Positions 40,777-48,964 of a stretch of DNA of 64,000 nucleotides are shown piece after piece; within the stretch, counting starts at the first letter, position 1, and every line of letters starts with the position of its first letter. This stretch comes from an uncultured Collinsella sp. (GTDB taxonomy: Bacteria > Actinomycetota > Coriobacteriia > Coriobacteriales > Coriobacteriaceae). Location of the stretch: positions 51,200 through 115,199 of the forward strand of contig CAUBPS010000006.1 of NCBI GenBank assembly GCA_958437935.1. The letters run 5' to 3'. Under the pieces are notes generated by a model. The model made no database searches. It had not been told where the DNA came from and saw only the letters and a list, made by a program, of their open reading frames with translations. Made by a program: the position numbers and the translations under genes.

Positions 40777-42075
40777 CTACCGGTGGTCGGCGATATAGCC
40801 CAAAGCGACGGCGGTATAGGCCGCGGCACCGAGCGGCAGCTCGGCATCGTTAAAACGTGCCTTGGGATGGTGCTGGGCAAAGTGTTCGTCCGTGTCGGTT
40901 ACGGCCGCGCCCACGGTAAAGTACGCACTCGGAATCTCGCTCGAGATAAGCGCGAAGTCCTCGCTCGCCATGGCGTGGAATAGCGGCAGGAAGGCAGCCT
41001 TGGGCAGCACCGCGCCCACGTAACCAAGCGAGGCCTGGGTCATATCGCTGTCGAGCACGAGCGGCGGAACGTCCGAGAGCGTCTCGATGGTTGCCGGCGT
41101 ACGATATGTTGCGGCAACGCCGTTGACGACCTCCGCGATACGCTCCTTGAGATGAGTCATGAGCTCGACATCGAAGCCGCGCAGCGTTCCCTCGAGCACA
41201 CAGGTGTCGGGGATGACGTTGGCCGCCAAGCCGCCAGCGAACTTACCAACGGTAAGTGCGACTTCCTTGGCCGCTGGCACCTCGCGGGAGATAAGCTCCT
41301 GGAGCGCCAGGTGCACATGGACGCCGGCCGTGATGGGGTCGATGCAGATCTCGGGGCTCGAGCCATGGCCGCCCTTGCCCTGCAGCGTGATGCGGAAACC
41401 GTACACGCCCGAAAGCGCCGGGCTCCCATAGAGCACCAGGCCGAGCGGCGATTGGCTGTTGACGTGCATGGCAAAGGCAGCCTGGGGGCGCGGGTTCTGC
41501 AGCAGGCCATCGGCGATGGCAGCGCGGGCACCCTCAAAGGTCTCCTCACCCGGCTGGAATAGCAGTTTGACGGTGGCATTGGCGTCGACAAGCTCGGCCT
41601 CGCGGGCCTTGAGCAGGCGGGCGGCACCAAGCAGGGCCGTCGCATGCATATCGTGGCCGCAAGCATGCATGCAGCCGTTGACAGAGGCAAAAGGCTCGCC
41701 CGACTCTTCCGCGACGGGAAGGGCATCCATGTCACCGCGCAGCATGATGACCGTGCCGGCCTGATCGTCTGTACACGTACCGTTGCCCTGGGCCGCCACG
41801 GCCGCACCGGCGCCGATGAGACCCACAACACAGGAGCCGTCGACGAGCGTGGCAAACGGGATGCCCATCTCGGTCAGACGTGCCTGGATATACGCAGAGG
41901 TTTGCGGAAGTCGATTACCCAACTCGGGCGTCTGGTGCAGGTCGTGGCGCCACGCAGCAAGCTTGTCGGCAAAAGCTTGAGCCTCGGCAACAAGACCATC
42001 ACCGATAGCGGCTTGCGCTGCCTGGGTGGCCTTGGGCGCTGGTTGCGGTTGAAAATCGGACTGAGCTGGTGCCAT
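40777..42075 (-). CDS. M20 family amidohydrolase (hippurate/IAA-amino acid hydrolase type)
   Basis: 432 residues. Metal ligands are visible in GCMHACGHDMH, GEETFEGA, AMHVN and a late LFHAMASEDF. Such enzymes release amino acids or organic acids from N-acyl conjugates (hippurate, N-acyl amino acids). The N-terminus has a ~25-residue Gln/Ala/Pro-rich extension. GGAGGG precedes the ATG. It is followed by the MFS remnant, probably its former transporter partner. Confidence 0.9.
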   Translation of the reverse strand: MAPAQSDFQPQPAPKATQAAQAAIGDGLVAEAQAFADKLAAWRHDLHQTPELGNRLPQTSAYIQARLTEMGIPFATLVDGSCVVGLIGAGAAVAAQGNGTCTDDQAGTVIMLRGDMDALPVAEESGEPFASVNGCMHACGHDMHATALLGAARLLKAREAELVDANATVKLLFQPGEETFEGARAAIADGLLQNPRPQAAFAMHVNSQSPLGLVLYGSPALSGVYGFRITLQGKGGHGSSPEICIDPITAGVHVHLALQELISREVPAAKEVALTVGKFAGGLAANVIPDTCVLEGTLRGFDVELMTHLKERIAEVVNGVAATYRTPATIETLSDVPPLVLDSDMTQASLGYVGAVLPKAAFLPLFHAMASEDFALISSEIPSAYFTVGAAVTDTDEHFAQHHPKARFNDAELPLGAAAYTAVALGYIADHR

Positions 42076-42159
42076 AGATGCCCTCCAGTATTATTTGTGC
42101 AGCAAACACTTTGATGGTCTAAAGTGCAAGGCATAACTGTAAGGGCGTTACATAAAAAA

Positions 42160-42180
42160 CGCCGCCCCAGGAGGGCGGCG
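42160..42180 (-). terminator. Terminator after the DMT transporter
   Basis: CGCCGCCC / GGGCGGCG stem followed by TTTTTT on the minus strand. Confidence 0.9.
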
Positions 42181-42191
42181 CAACAAGTTGT

Positions 42192-43175
42192 TTACAATTG
42201 CGCGCAATTATTTCGGCGCAAAAAATCGAAATGTGTCTCGCTCAAGATAATCGACAAGAAGATGAGGACGAAGCCGGCAAGCAGACGCGAGGTGAGCGCC
42301 TCCCCCATCAGCAGCACCGAGAACAGCACGCCCGAGGGGGACTCCATCGAAAGGAGCAGCGAGCCCGTCGAGGCCGGGACGTGCGCCAATCCAACGTTTT
42401 GGACGAGCAGTGCCACGCACGTACAGCCCACCGAGAGAAAGGCCGCCACGCCGACAAAGCTCGGCGTCCACACGGACAGAGGCGCCTGAGTCTCGAATAG
42501 CAGCGACGTGATTAAGCTCAAAACGCCATTGCCCACAAACATCCAAAACGTGATGACGTTGATGTCCATCTTGCGGCCATACTTGGCGGTCACTGCCATC
42601 TGGATAGCAAAGAAGACCGCGCCGCCCAGCGTGATGACATCTCCAGCATTGAACTCGACGCTATCGAGTGCCACCAGGCCAATGCCCGCCAGGCACAGCA
42701 GTGCCGCACCCAGGTTATAGCGGGTGAGCCTTTCGCCGCTCAGGACATAGCTGGCAAACGGCACAAGGATACAGTACGTGCCCGTCAAAAATGCACTCTT
42801 GCCTGCCGTGGTCTGCGCCAGGCCAATCGTTTGCAGTCCGTATGCTCCCCACATGAGCGCACCCATGCCCAGCCCGACGATCAGGTTGCGGGCATTGAAA
42901 TGAGCGATGATGCGCTTATGGAAAATAGCAAACATAACCAGTGATGCCGGGAGAAAGCGAACGTAGACCAGCTCGAACACCGGAATGGTATCGAGCGCAT
43001 CTTTCATGGTGGTAAAGGAATAGCCCCAGATGACCGCCACCGAAAGCAGCAAGACCTTCCAGAAGAACGGAGAACGCGCGCCGGCGCCGCGGGAGGTGCC
43101 GCCGGCACCCAGGTCTTCGCGCGCTACAGGGCTATCGGGCATGTTTTCGATTTCATCAACGGCATTCTGAGCCAT
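42192..43175 (-). CDS. EamA/DMT-family transporter
   Basis: 327 residues with ten predicted helices in two EamA repeats (first VAVIWGYSFTTMKDAL, second from about residue 178). Members export amino acids, nucleotide sugars or other metabolites. A ~36-residue polar N-terminus precedes helix 1. GAGGA lies 7 bases before the ATG. Single-gene unit with a clear terminator. Confidence 0.9.
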   Translation of the reverse strand: MAQNAVDEIENMPDSPVAREDLGAGGTSRGAGARSPFFWKVLLLSVAVIWGYSFTTMKDALDTIPVFELVYVRFLPASLVMFAIFHKRIIAHFNARNLIVGLGMGALMWGAYGLQTIGLAQTTAGKSAFLTGTYCILVPFASYVLSGERLTRYNLGAALLCLAGIGLVALDSVEFNAGDVITLGGAVFFAIQMAVTAKYGRKMDINVITFWMFVGNGVLSLITSLLFETQAPLSVWTPSFVGVAAFLSVGCTCVALLVQNVGLAHVPASTGSLLLSMESPSGVLFSVLLMGEALTSRLLAGFVLIFLSIILSETHFDFLRRNNCAQL

Positions 43176-43250
43176 AGGGCATCCTCGCGCTCAGTCTGGG
43201 CGTGGTGTCCGCACGTGCATGGCCGCGTGCCGCCTCATGGTCAAATAAAA

Positions 43251-43280
43251 CGGGGCGCACCGGACCCCCGGTACGCCCCG
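43251..43280 (-). terminator. Terminator of the YhgE/Pip operon
   Basis: Minus strand CGGGGCGTACCGG ... CCGGTGCGCCCCG followed by TTTTATTT. It lies beyond the structured element at 43343-43509, so that element is probably part of the mRNA 3' end. Confidence 0.8.
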
Positions 43281-43342
43281 CTACTGTAGCAACAACCAAG
43301 CAACCCACGCAATTCACTACGCTAAAGCGTCGGTACAGAAAA

Positions 43343-43509
43343 CCTCGATGTTCCGGCAACGTCAGCGAAAACGCCCCTAAGCGAACAAGGTGACGTGAAA
43401 TGAAAGGGCGCTGACCTTCTGGTCGCGCCCTTGAAATTGAACGTCAGATTGCCGCTTAGGGACGTTTGCAGCGTCGAGCCGTTACGCGGTTTGGTAAAAC
43501 CGCGTAACT
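43343..43509 (-). repeat. Composite structured element, copy 1 (possible RNA)
   Basis: From the stop codon of the YhgE/Pip gene, the minus strand has a 28-base hairpin (43481-43508, stem ACGCGGTTT / AAACCGCGT), the constant word TCGACGCTGC, an outer stem AACGTCCCTAAGCG / CGCTTAGGGGCGTT, an internal part with CAA/TTG and TGACGT/ACGTCA pairs, an inner stem AAGGGCGC / GCGCCCTT and the constant apex GACC-AGAA-GGTC. Copy 2 at 48740-48957 has the same constants with changed but paired stems. Confidence 0.85.
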
Positions 43510-45697
43510 AAATTAGCTTTGTTGATTCCAGCTTTTCGATGATCCAGTCGTTGGCTTTGATGACCGGGCGGCGGAAGACGACGCCCAGTGCCAGCGATGG
43601 AATCAGATAGCTCGCCAGAATGCCTAGCTCAATCCAGTACTCCATATGGTAGGCGCCAGCCATGGCGGCATGCATGGCGTTGATGCCGTGGGTGAACGGC
43701 AGGAACGGATAGATCGCCTGGAACACAGGGCCGGTCATCTCGATGGGGAACGTACCGCCCGAACCGCCGACCTGCATAACCAACAGCACGACGGCGAGCG
43801 CCTTGCCGATATCGCCAAACGAAACCGTAAGCGTGTAGACGATATTGGAGAACACGAGACTCGCGACCCAACCCGCCAGCACAAATTGCAGCGGGTTGTC
43901 GCACTGAATGCCAAAGAACAGGATGTCGCCCGCGCACACGAGTGTCGCCTGCAGCAGGGCCAGACCTCCAAAGAACAGGTAGCGGCCCAGGTAGATCTCG
44001 TGCAGGCGCACGGGGATCAGCTCGTTGATGAGCTCATCGTCAACCGAGACCTTCATCATGGCCGCCAGTACAATCGAGCCCACCCACAGCGACAGAATCG
44101 TGTAGAACGGTGCCATGGCCGAACCGTAGTTGCGGATCGGATAGACCGGTTTGCGGTCGAGCGCGACGGGGCCGGAAAGCGACACGGCGAGGCCCTCGGG
44201 GTCGTTGCCAATCATTGTCTTAATCATGGCCAGGTCACCCGACATCAGAGCGCTATCAAGCTCGTCCTTAAAAGCGCTGATCTTGTCCGACGCCTCGCCC
44301 AACTGATCAGAAGCCTTGTTGACCAGCGTCGCAGCCTTGGAGAGGCCCTTTGCGAGCGAGCCAGAGGCGTCGGTCAGACCGCTCACAGCGCTATCCAAGT
44401 CACCCGAGATACCGTTCAGGGAATCCAGAACGCCCGAAATGGTCTTCTTGAGCTCCTTGGCCTTAATCGAGAACGTGGAATCGTAGTCGGACTTGGCTCC
44501 CGAGATACCCGCCTTGGCATCGGCGATGGCCTGGTCGACCTCGGCACGCGAGTTGTTGACCTCCGCCATGCCGTCCGAAAGGGACTTTGCGGTCGCCGTC
44601 AGGTCCTTCGCATTGTTGCGGTACTCCACGGCAATTCTGCCCAGCGACGTCGCAGCGGACTCGAGACCGTCTTTGAGCTTGTCATCACTCACCTGGTCGG
44701 CAAGGTTGCGGAGCTGATCGGCCATCGCATCGATATCGTCAGCACGCGTATTGAGCGCCGCTGCGGCTTCGTTGAGCTGAGACACCGTAAGGTAAACATG
44801 CTGATTCGCGGCATCGAATGCCTTCGCAAGCTCGGCGGACACGTTGTCGAACGAGCCCGCGCTTCCGTCAATCGCCGCGTCAACGGCATCGTTGGCGGCC
44901 TTGAGCGCTTCCTTGGAATCATTGATGCCGCTCTTGGCGTGCTCCATCAGCTGCTTCGTCGACTCATCAACGGTGCCCGTCTGCTTGAGCATGCCGCCCG
45001 CCGATGTCAGTGAATCGGACGTGGAGCTCAAAATGCCCGCGAGCGACGTCGCACTCGCCTGAACGTCCTGCAGGTCCTCGACCGAATCGCCCAGCGTCGA
45101 GGACAGATTGGCGATAAAGTTGCTCACCTGGTCGGTACTCATATAGTCGAGCAGGCTGGACACGGTCTTAAGGCCGATGGTCGTGATGGTCTTGGTAAAG
45201 GTCTCGTTGACCTGACTCTGGACGGCGCTCGAGCCCTTTTCAGTCACGATCTGTGCGATGGCGTTAGCCTTCTGGTTCTCGTAGAACTCGATATCGGCGT
45301 GCTTCACCTCGGTCGAGAAAAGCGTCATCATGTCGGCGCTAAACGTTTTAGGGATAACGACGGCAGCGTAGTACGCGCCCGACTTGACGCCATCGATGGC
45401 CTTATCGCGATCGTTGAGCACAACCCAGTCGAAGTTCTCGTTGCCGCGCAGGGTGGCGGTTACGTTTTCGCCCACGTTGACCTCGACGGGAATCAGATCG
45501 CTCTCGTAACCCTCATCAGTGTTGACCACGGCGATCTTAAGGTTGCCGGTGTTGCCGTACGGATCCCAGCTTCCGGCGATGTTAAACCATGCATAGAGAC
45601 ATGGCACGATGATCAGGCCCATCACGACGACCATGCCGATCACGGAGCGAGACACGTTTTGGACATCGCGCTTAAACAGGTGCAGGATGTTTTTCAT
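43508..45697 (-). CDS. YhgE/Pip family membrane protein (second of a pair)
   Basis: 729 residues. Starts with one helix (VIGMVVVMGLIIVPCLYAWFNIAGSWDPYGNT), the hallmark opening of YhgE/Pip proteins, then a long extracellular, helix-rich section (~170-500) and six C-terminal helices like an ABC-2 permease. Family members are linked to phage infection and to export of surface or toxin molecules; function here unknown. The ATG follows the partner's stop codon with no gap, behind AAGGAGG within the partner gene. Acts with its partner, probably as a complex. Confidence 0.9.
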   Translation of the reverse strand: MKNILHLFKRDVQNVSRSVIGMVVVMGLIIVPCLYAWFNIAGSWDPYGNTGNLKIAVVNTDEGYESDLIPVEVNVGENVTATLRGNENFDWVVLNDRDKAIDGVKSGAYYAAVVIPKTFSADMMTLFSTEVKHADIEFYENQKANAIAQIVTEKGSSAVQSQVNETFTKTITTIGLKTVSSLLDYMSTDQVSNFIANLSSTLGDSVEDLQDVQASATSLAGILSSTSDSLTSAGGMLKQTGTVDESTKQLMEHAKSGINDSKEALKAANDAVDAAIDGSAGSFDNVSAELAKAFDAANQHVYLTVSQLNEAAAALNTRADDIDAMADQLRNLADQVSDDKLKDGLESAATSLGRIAVEYRNNAKDLTATAKSLSDGMAEVNNSRAEVDQAIADAKAGISGAKSDYDSTFSIKAKELKKTISGVLDSLNGISGDLDSAVSGLTDASGSLAKGLSKAATLVNKASDQLGEASDKISAFKDELDSALMSGDLAMIKTMIGNDPEGLAVSLSGPVALDRKPVYPIRNYGSAMAPFYTILSLWVGSIVLAAMMKVSVDDELINELIPVRLHEIYLGRYLFFGGLALLQATLVCAGDILFFGIQCDNPLQFVLAGWVASLVFSNIVYTLTVSFGDIGKALAVVLLVMQVGGSGGTFPIEMTGPVFQAIYPFLPFTHGINAMHAAMAGAYHMEYWIELGILASYLIPSLALGVVFRRPVIKANDWIIEKLESTKLI

Positions 45698-48523
45698 TTA
45701 TGCCTCACCTCCTTTAGAGTGCTTGCCAAGCGAGGTGGTGTCCCCGTCGTTTCCGTTTACGTTGTCAGCGCCGTCGGCATCTTGAGCCTTACGATGCGCA
45801 CCGATATGCGACAGACGGCTCGTAGGCTGTTCGCCTCCCTTGGCGCCACGCTCGCTGGCGTTGAGACCAAACATGCGACGGGCGGCAGGGATGGCAGCCG
45901 TGTGCTCGCGCATCTCGCGGCGAAGGTCCTCGTCCGAAAGCGCCGAGATACGCATCTGGGTATTGAGGCTCGCACGGATGTATTCGATGTTGATGAGCCA
46001 GCCGCAGATGGCGATAACCGAAATGATCCAGATAACGAGCAGGATGATCTTGCCGTTATTGTCGATATCGAGCACCGTCGAAAGCACAAAGAGCAGAACC
46101 TGCACGCCTACCACGGCGGCAAAACCGCCCTTGATGTAGTACGGGTAGCGATGCTCAAACGCCACGGCATGATCGAGCAGCTCGCGACGGTACGAATCCG
46201 AATCGAGCATGACGCGCATGGCCGTGCGCAGCGAATAGCGCTGGCGCGGCAGGTCGTTGGACTCGCAGATCATGAGGCCCGTCGTGGAAAGCTGCTTGTC
46301 AAAGAGCAGGTTGAGGTTGAGCAGCAGCGGACGCAGCTGCAAGCCAATAAAGAGTGCGATGGCAAGGAACACGCCCAGGATGCACAGGTTGAACAGGTAG
46401 TTGAACGAATACATGCCGCCGACCGTCTCGCGCAGCAGATTGATGCCGTAGGTAAAGGGCAGCAGCGGATGCAGCCATTGGAAGAAGCCGGGCATCATCT
46501 CGATGGGATACATGCCCGACGAACCCGGGATCTGCACGATGACAAGAATGACGCCAATCGCCTTGCCGATATGCTTAAACGTGGTGGACAGCGCATAGAT
46601 GATGTTGACGTACGTAAACGAGATGGCGATGCCACCCAGCACGAACAGCAGCGGGTTGATGCACTGTACGCCAATCACCAGATCGCCCACCGTCACGATG
46701 ATGGCCTGGAGCGCGCCCAAGATCACCAGGAGCATCCAACGGCCGAAGTAGCCCTGACGCGCCGTAAAGCTGCCAATGCCCTCGCGATCGACCTCGAGCT
46801 TGTAGATGGCGATGAGCACGTAACCGCCCACCCACAGCGCCAGATTGGTGTAGAAAGGAGCAATGCCCGAGCCGAAGCTCTTGACCGGATATATTGACTT
46901 TGAGGTCAGCTCGACCGGAGATGCCATGAAGTCTGCAACGTCATTGACATCGACGCCCGTCAGATCAGACAGCTCGCCCATAGACTCGGAGGTCTGCAGC
47001 GCCGCGATGTCGTTGGCGGCGGTTGCGAGCTTGTCCTGGACCTTGGCAAGCGAGGCATCGGTCTGGGACAGCGTGGTCTTGGCCTGACCGAGCGTAGCGT
47101 TGAGTTGCGAAAGTGTACCACGCGCACTTGCAATAGTAGGCGTAAGGCCAGACACGATGCCCGTCAGATCACCCGAGACGGCGGCAAAGGAATCGAGCGC
47201 GCTCGAGGCCTTCGGCAGCGCGTTTTGACCCAGGTCCGTCTGGGCCTGGCCAAGGTTGGTCGCACCGGTCTGAATTGCGTTATTGATAGCGTCGCTGGCG
47301 CCCGAGACAGTCGCGGCGTCATTCGCCATGGCGCTCGACTGCGCAGACAGACCGTCCTTGATGCTCTGAAGCTTTTCATTCTGCTCGCGGAGCAAATCGA
47401 TGGTCGATACAATGCGCGCGTCAATTTCCTTGGAACCTGTCGACGTGTCATTGACGAGAATTTCCAAGTGCCCGATAACGGCCTTATTGTGGTCAATCGT
47501 CGCTTGGAGAGACTCAAGCGAGTTGTCGATACGGGTAGTCGTAGATGTGACCGTGCCCGTCAGCTTGCCAATCGCAGCGTTCGCGGAGGCTGACGTCTTG
47601 GTGAGCGCAAGGCTGCCTTCCGAGAGCGCCTTGGAGAGCGAGGCGACAGAGTTGCCCGCCGTGGCGCGAGCCTCGCCCAGCAGGTCGTTGCCCTGGGAGA
47701 TCGCCTGCGTCAGCGACGGCGCCTGACCCTGCAGACCGGCAAGTGCCGCATCTGCCGAGGCAATGGAACCACTCGTCTTATCGATGGCGGCATTCATGTC
47801 GCCAATCGAATCACGCACTTCGCCCAACGTATCGGAAGCCTCTGATACCGAACCGGCCAACGAATCCTGAGTCTGGGTTGCCTTGTCCTTTAAATCGACT
47901 CCGGCATCCTTGGCAATACTGGCAACGGTCTCGCCCACCGTGGAGGCAAATTCCGAGTTGATCTGCTCCTCGATGGTGTTTGCACCGGTGTCGGTAACCT
48001 TGGGCGCAATAGCGCTCTTCTTCTCATTGACGTAGTACGTAAGCTTGGGCTGATGGTAGTTGCCGTCGAGCATCGAAACCAGGTTATCCGAGAAGTTCTT
48101 GGGAATCACGATGGCCGCATAGTACTCCCCGCTCTCGACGCCCTCTTTGGCATCGGCCGACGAATCGACGAAGGTCCAGCCCAACTGATCGTTCTCCTTG
48201 AGCTGATCGACGACCTGGTCGCCCGCGTTGAGCTCGCCCACCAGGTCGTTCTGAGTGCCCTGGTCGTTGTTGGCGATAGCAATCTTGATGCCCTGGGTGT
48301 TTCCATACGGATCCCAGTTTGCCACGATGTTGTACCAGGCATACAGCGAGGGAATAACACACACGCCAAGGGTAACCACCAAGGCGACGGGGTTCACGAG
48401 CAATCGCTTGATGTCACGCTTAAAGATCGCAAAGGAGACCTTTGCATTGGATAGTTTGCTGCCGAGACTCACGCTTGGACCATCCATCCTGTCGTTGAAT
48501 CGAATCGTACTATCGATAACCAT
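45698..48523 (-). CDS. YhgE/Pip family membrane protein (first of a pair)
   Basis: About 941 residues. Same plan as its neighbour: helix 1 with LYAWYNIVANWDPYGNT, a long extracellular section with repeated Ser/Ala/Gln-rich heptads (~200-560), and a six-helix C-terminal part. It then has an additional two-helix segment and a charged cytoplasmic tail of ~100 residues not present in the second protein. Start uncertain: ATG at 48523 or at 48487 (CAGGA upstream); the TTG at 48556 is unlikely. A TACAAT near 48523 could be a -10, which would favour 48487. Confidence 0.87.
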   Translation of the reverse strand: MVIDSTIRFNDRMDGPSVSLGSKLSNAKVSFAIFKRDIKRLLVNPVALVVTLGVCVIPSLYAWYNIVANWDPYGNTQGIKIAIANNDQGTQNDLVGELNAGDQVVDQLKENDQLGWTFVDSSADAKEGVESGEYYAAIVIPKNFSDNLVSMLDGNYHQPKLTYYVNEKKSAIAPKVTDTGANTIEEQINSEFASTVGETVASIAKDAGVDLKDKATQTQDSLAGSVSEASDTLGEVRDSIGDMNAAIDKTSGSIASADAALAGLQGQAPSLTQAISQGNDLLGEARATAGNSVASLSKALSEGSLALTKTSASANAAIGKLTGTVTSTTTRIDNSLESLQATIDHNKAVIGHLEILVNDTSTGSKEIDARIVSTIDLLREQNEKLQSIKDGLSAQSSAMANDAATVSGASDAINNAIQTGATNLGQAQTDLGQNALPKASSALDSFAAVSGDLTGIVSGLTPTIASARGTLSQLNATLGQAKTTLSQTDASLAKVQDKLATAANDIAALQTSESMGELSDLTGVDVNDVADFMASPVELTSKSIYPVKSFGSGIAPFYTNLALWVGGYVLIAIYKLEVDREGIGSFTARQGYFGRWMLLVILGALQAIIVTVGDLVIGVQCINPLLFVLGGIAISFTYVNIIYALSTTFKHIGKAIGVILVIVQIPGSSGMYPIEMMPGFFQWLHPLLPFTYGINLLRETVGGMYSFNYLFNLCILGVFLAIALFIGLQLRPLLLNLNLLFDKQLSTTGLMICESNDLPRQRYSLRTAMRVMLDSDSYRRELLDHAVAFEHRYPYYIKGGFAAVVGVQVLLFVLSTVLDIDNNGKIILLVIWIISVIAICGWLINIEYIRASLNTQMRISALSDEDLRREMREHTAAIPAARRMFGLNASERGAKGGEQPTSRLSHIGAHRKAQDADGADNVNGNDGDTTSLGKHSKGGEA

Positions 48524-48739
48524 TGTACGTAAGCGCTTTAGCGTCTCAGAGCACAATGGTATTGAGTTTTGCGGGTAGCAATATACTACGAAGACGAATT
48601 AACGTACAGTTGTACAGTATCTTTAATTTCAGCAGGTCACAAAACCACAACCCGCACAAATTAGCAATTCAAATAGTCATCGGGGACGTTCTTAAACGAC
48701 TGGTCAAACAAGAACGCCCCCAACGACTAGTTTGGACCA

Positions 48740-48957
48740 CGGTAACATCGATGTTTTAGCAATGCCAGCGAGCGGGCGCCAGAGCGAACAAATTGGCATG
48801 AAAAGAGGACGGCATAGACCTTCTGGTCATGCCGTCCTCTTTGAATGACAAGTTGTCGCTCTGGCGCCCGCGCAGCGTCGACTGGTCCGCCGTTCGTTAG
48901 AACGGCGGAACTGAGGGCAGCGTCGAGCCGTTACGCGGTTTGGTAAAACCGCGTAAC
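48740..48957 (-). repeat. Composite structured element, copy 2 (possible RNA)
   Basis: Same constants as 43343-43509. Two hairpin modules lie in tandem next to htpG: stem ACGCGGTTT / AAACCGCGT (48929-48956) and stem CCGCCGTTC / GAACGGCGG (48887-48910), each bounded by AGTT and TCGACGCTGC. The outer stem is GCGGGCGCCAGAGCG / CGCTCTGGCGCCCGC (48772-48786, 48857-48871), the inner stem AAAGAGGACGGCAT / ATGCCGTCCTCTTT, the apex again GACC-TTCT-GGTC. The rest of this 441-bp gap (48524-48739) shows no gene. Confidence 0.85.
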
Positions 48958-48964
48958 TACCTAA

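Noticed and set aside
45299..46897. 532-codon plus-strand open frame
   Set aside because: Antisense to both YhgE/Pip genes; His/Asp/Arg-rich shadow.
48524..48556. N-terminal extension of the first YhgE/Pip protein from a TTG
   Set aside because: No ribosome binding site and the extra residues precede a possible -10 promoter element.
48887..48957. Possible integron attC sites
   Set aside because: The hairpins lack the RYYYAAC and GTRRRRY core sites and no integrase is present.
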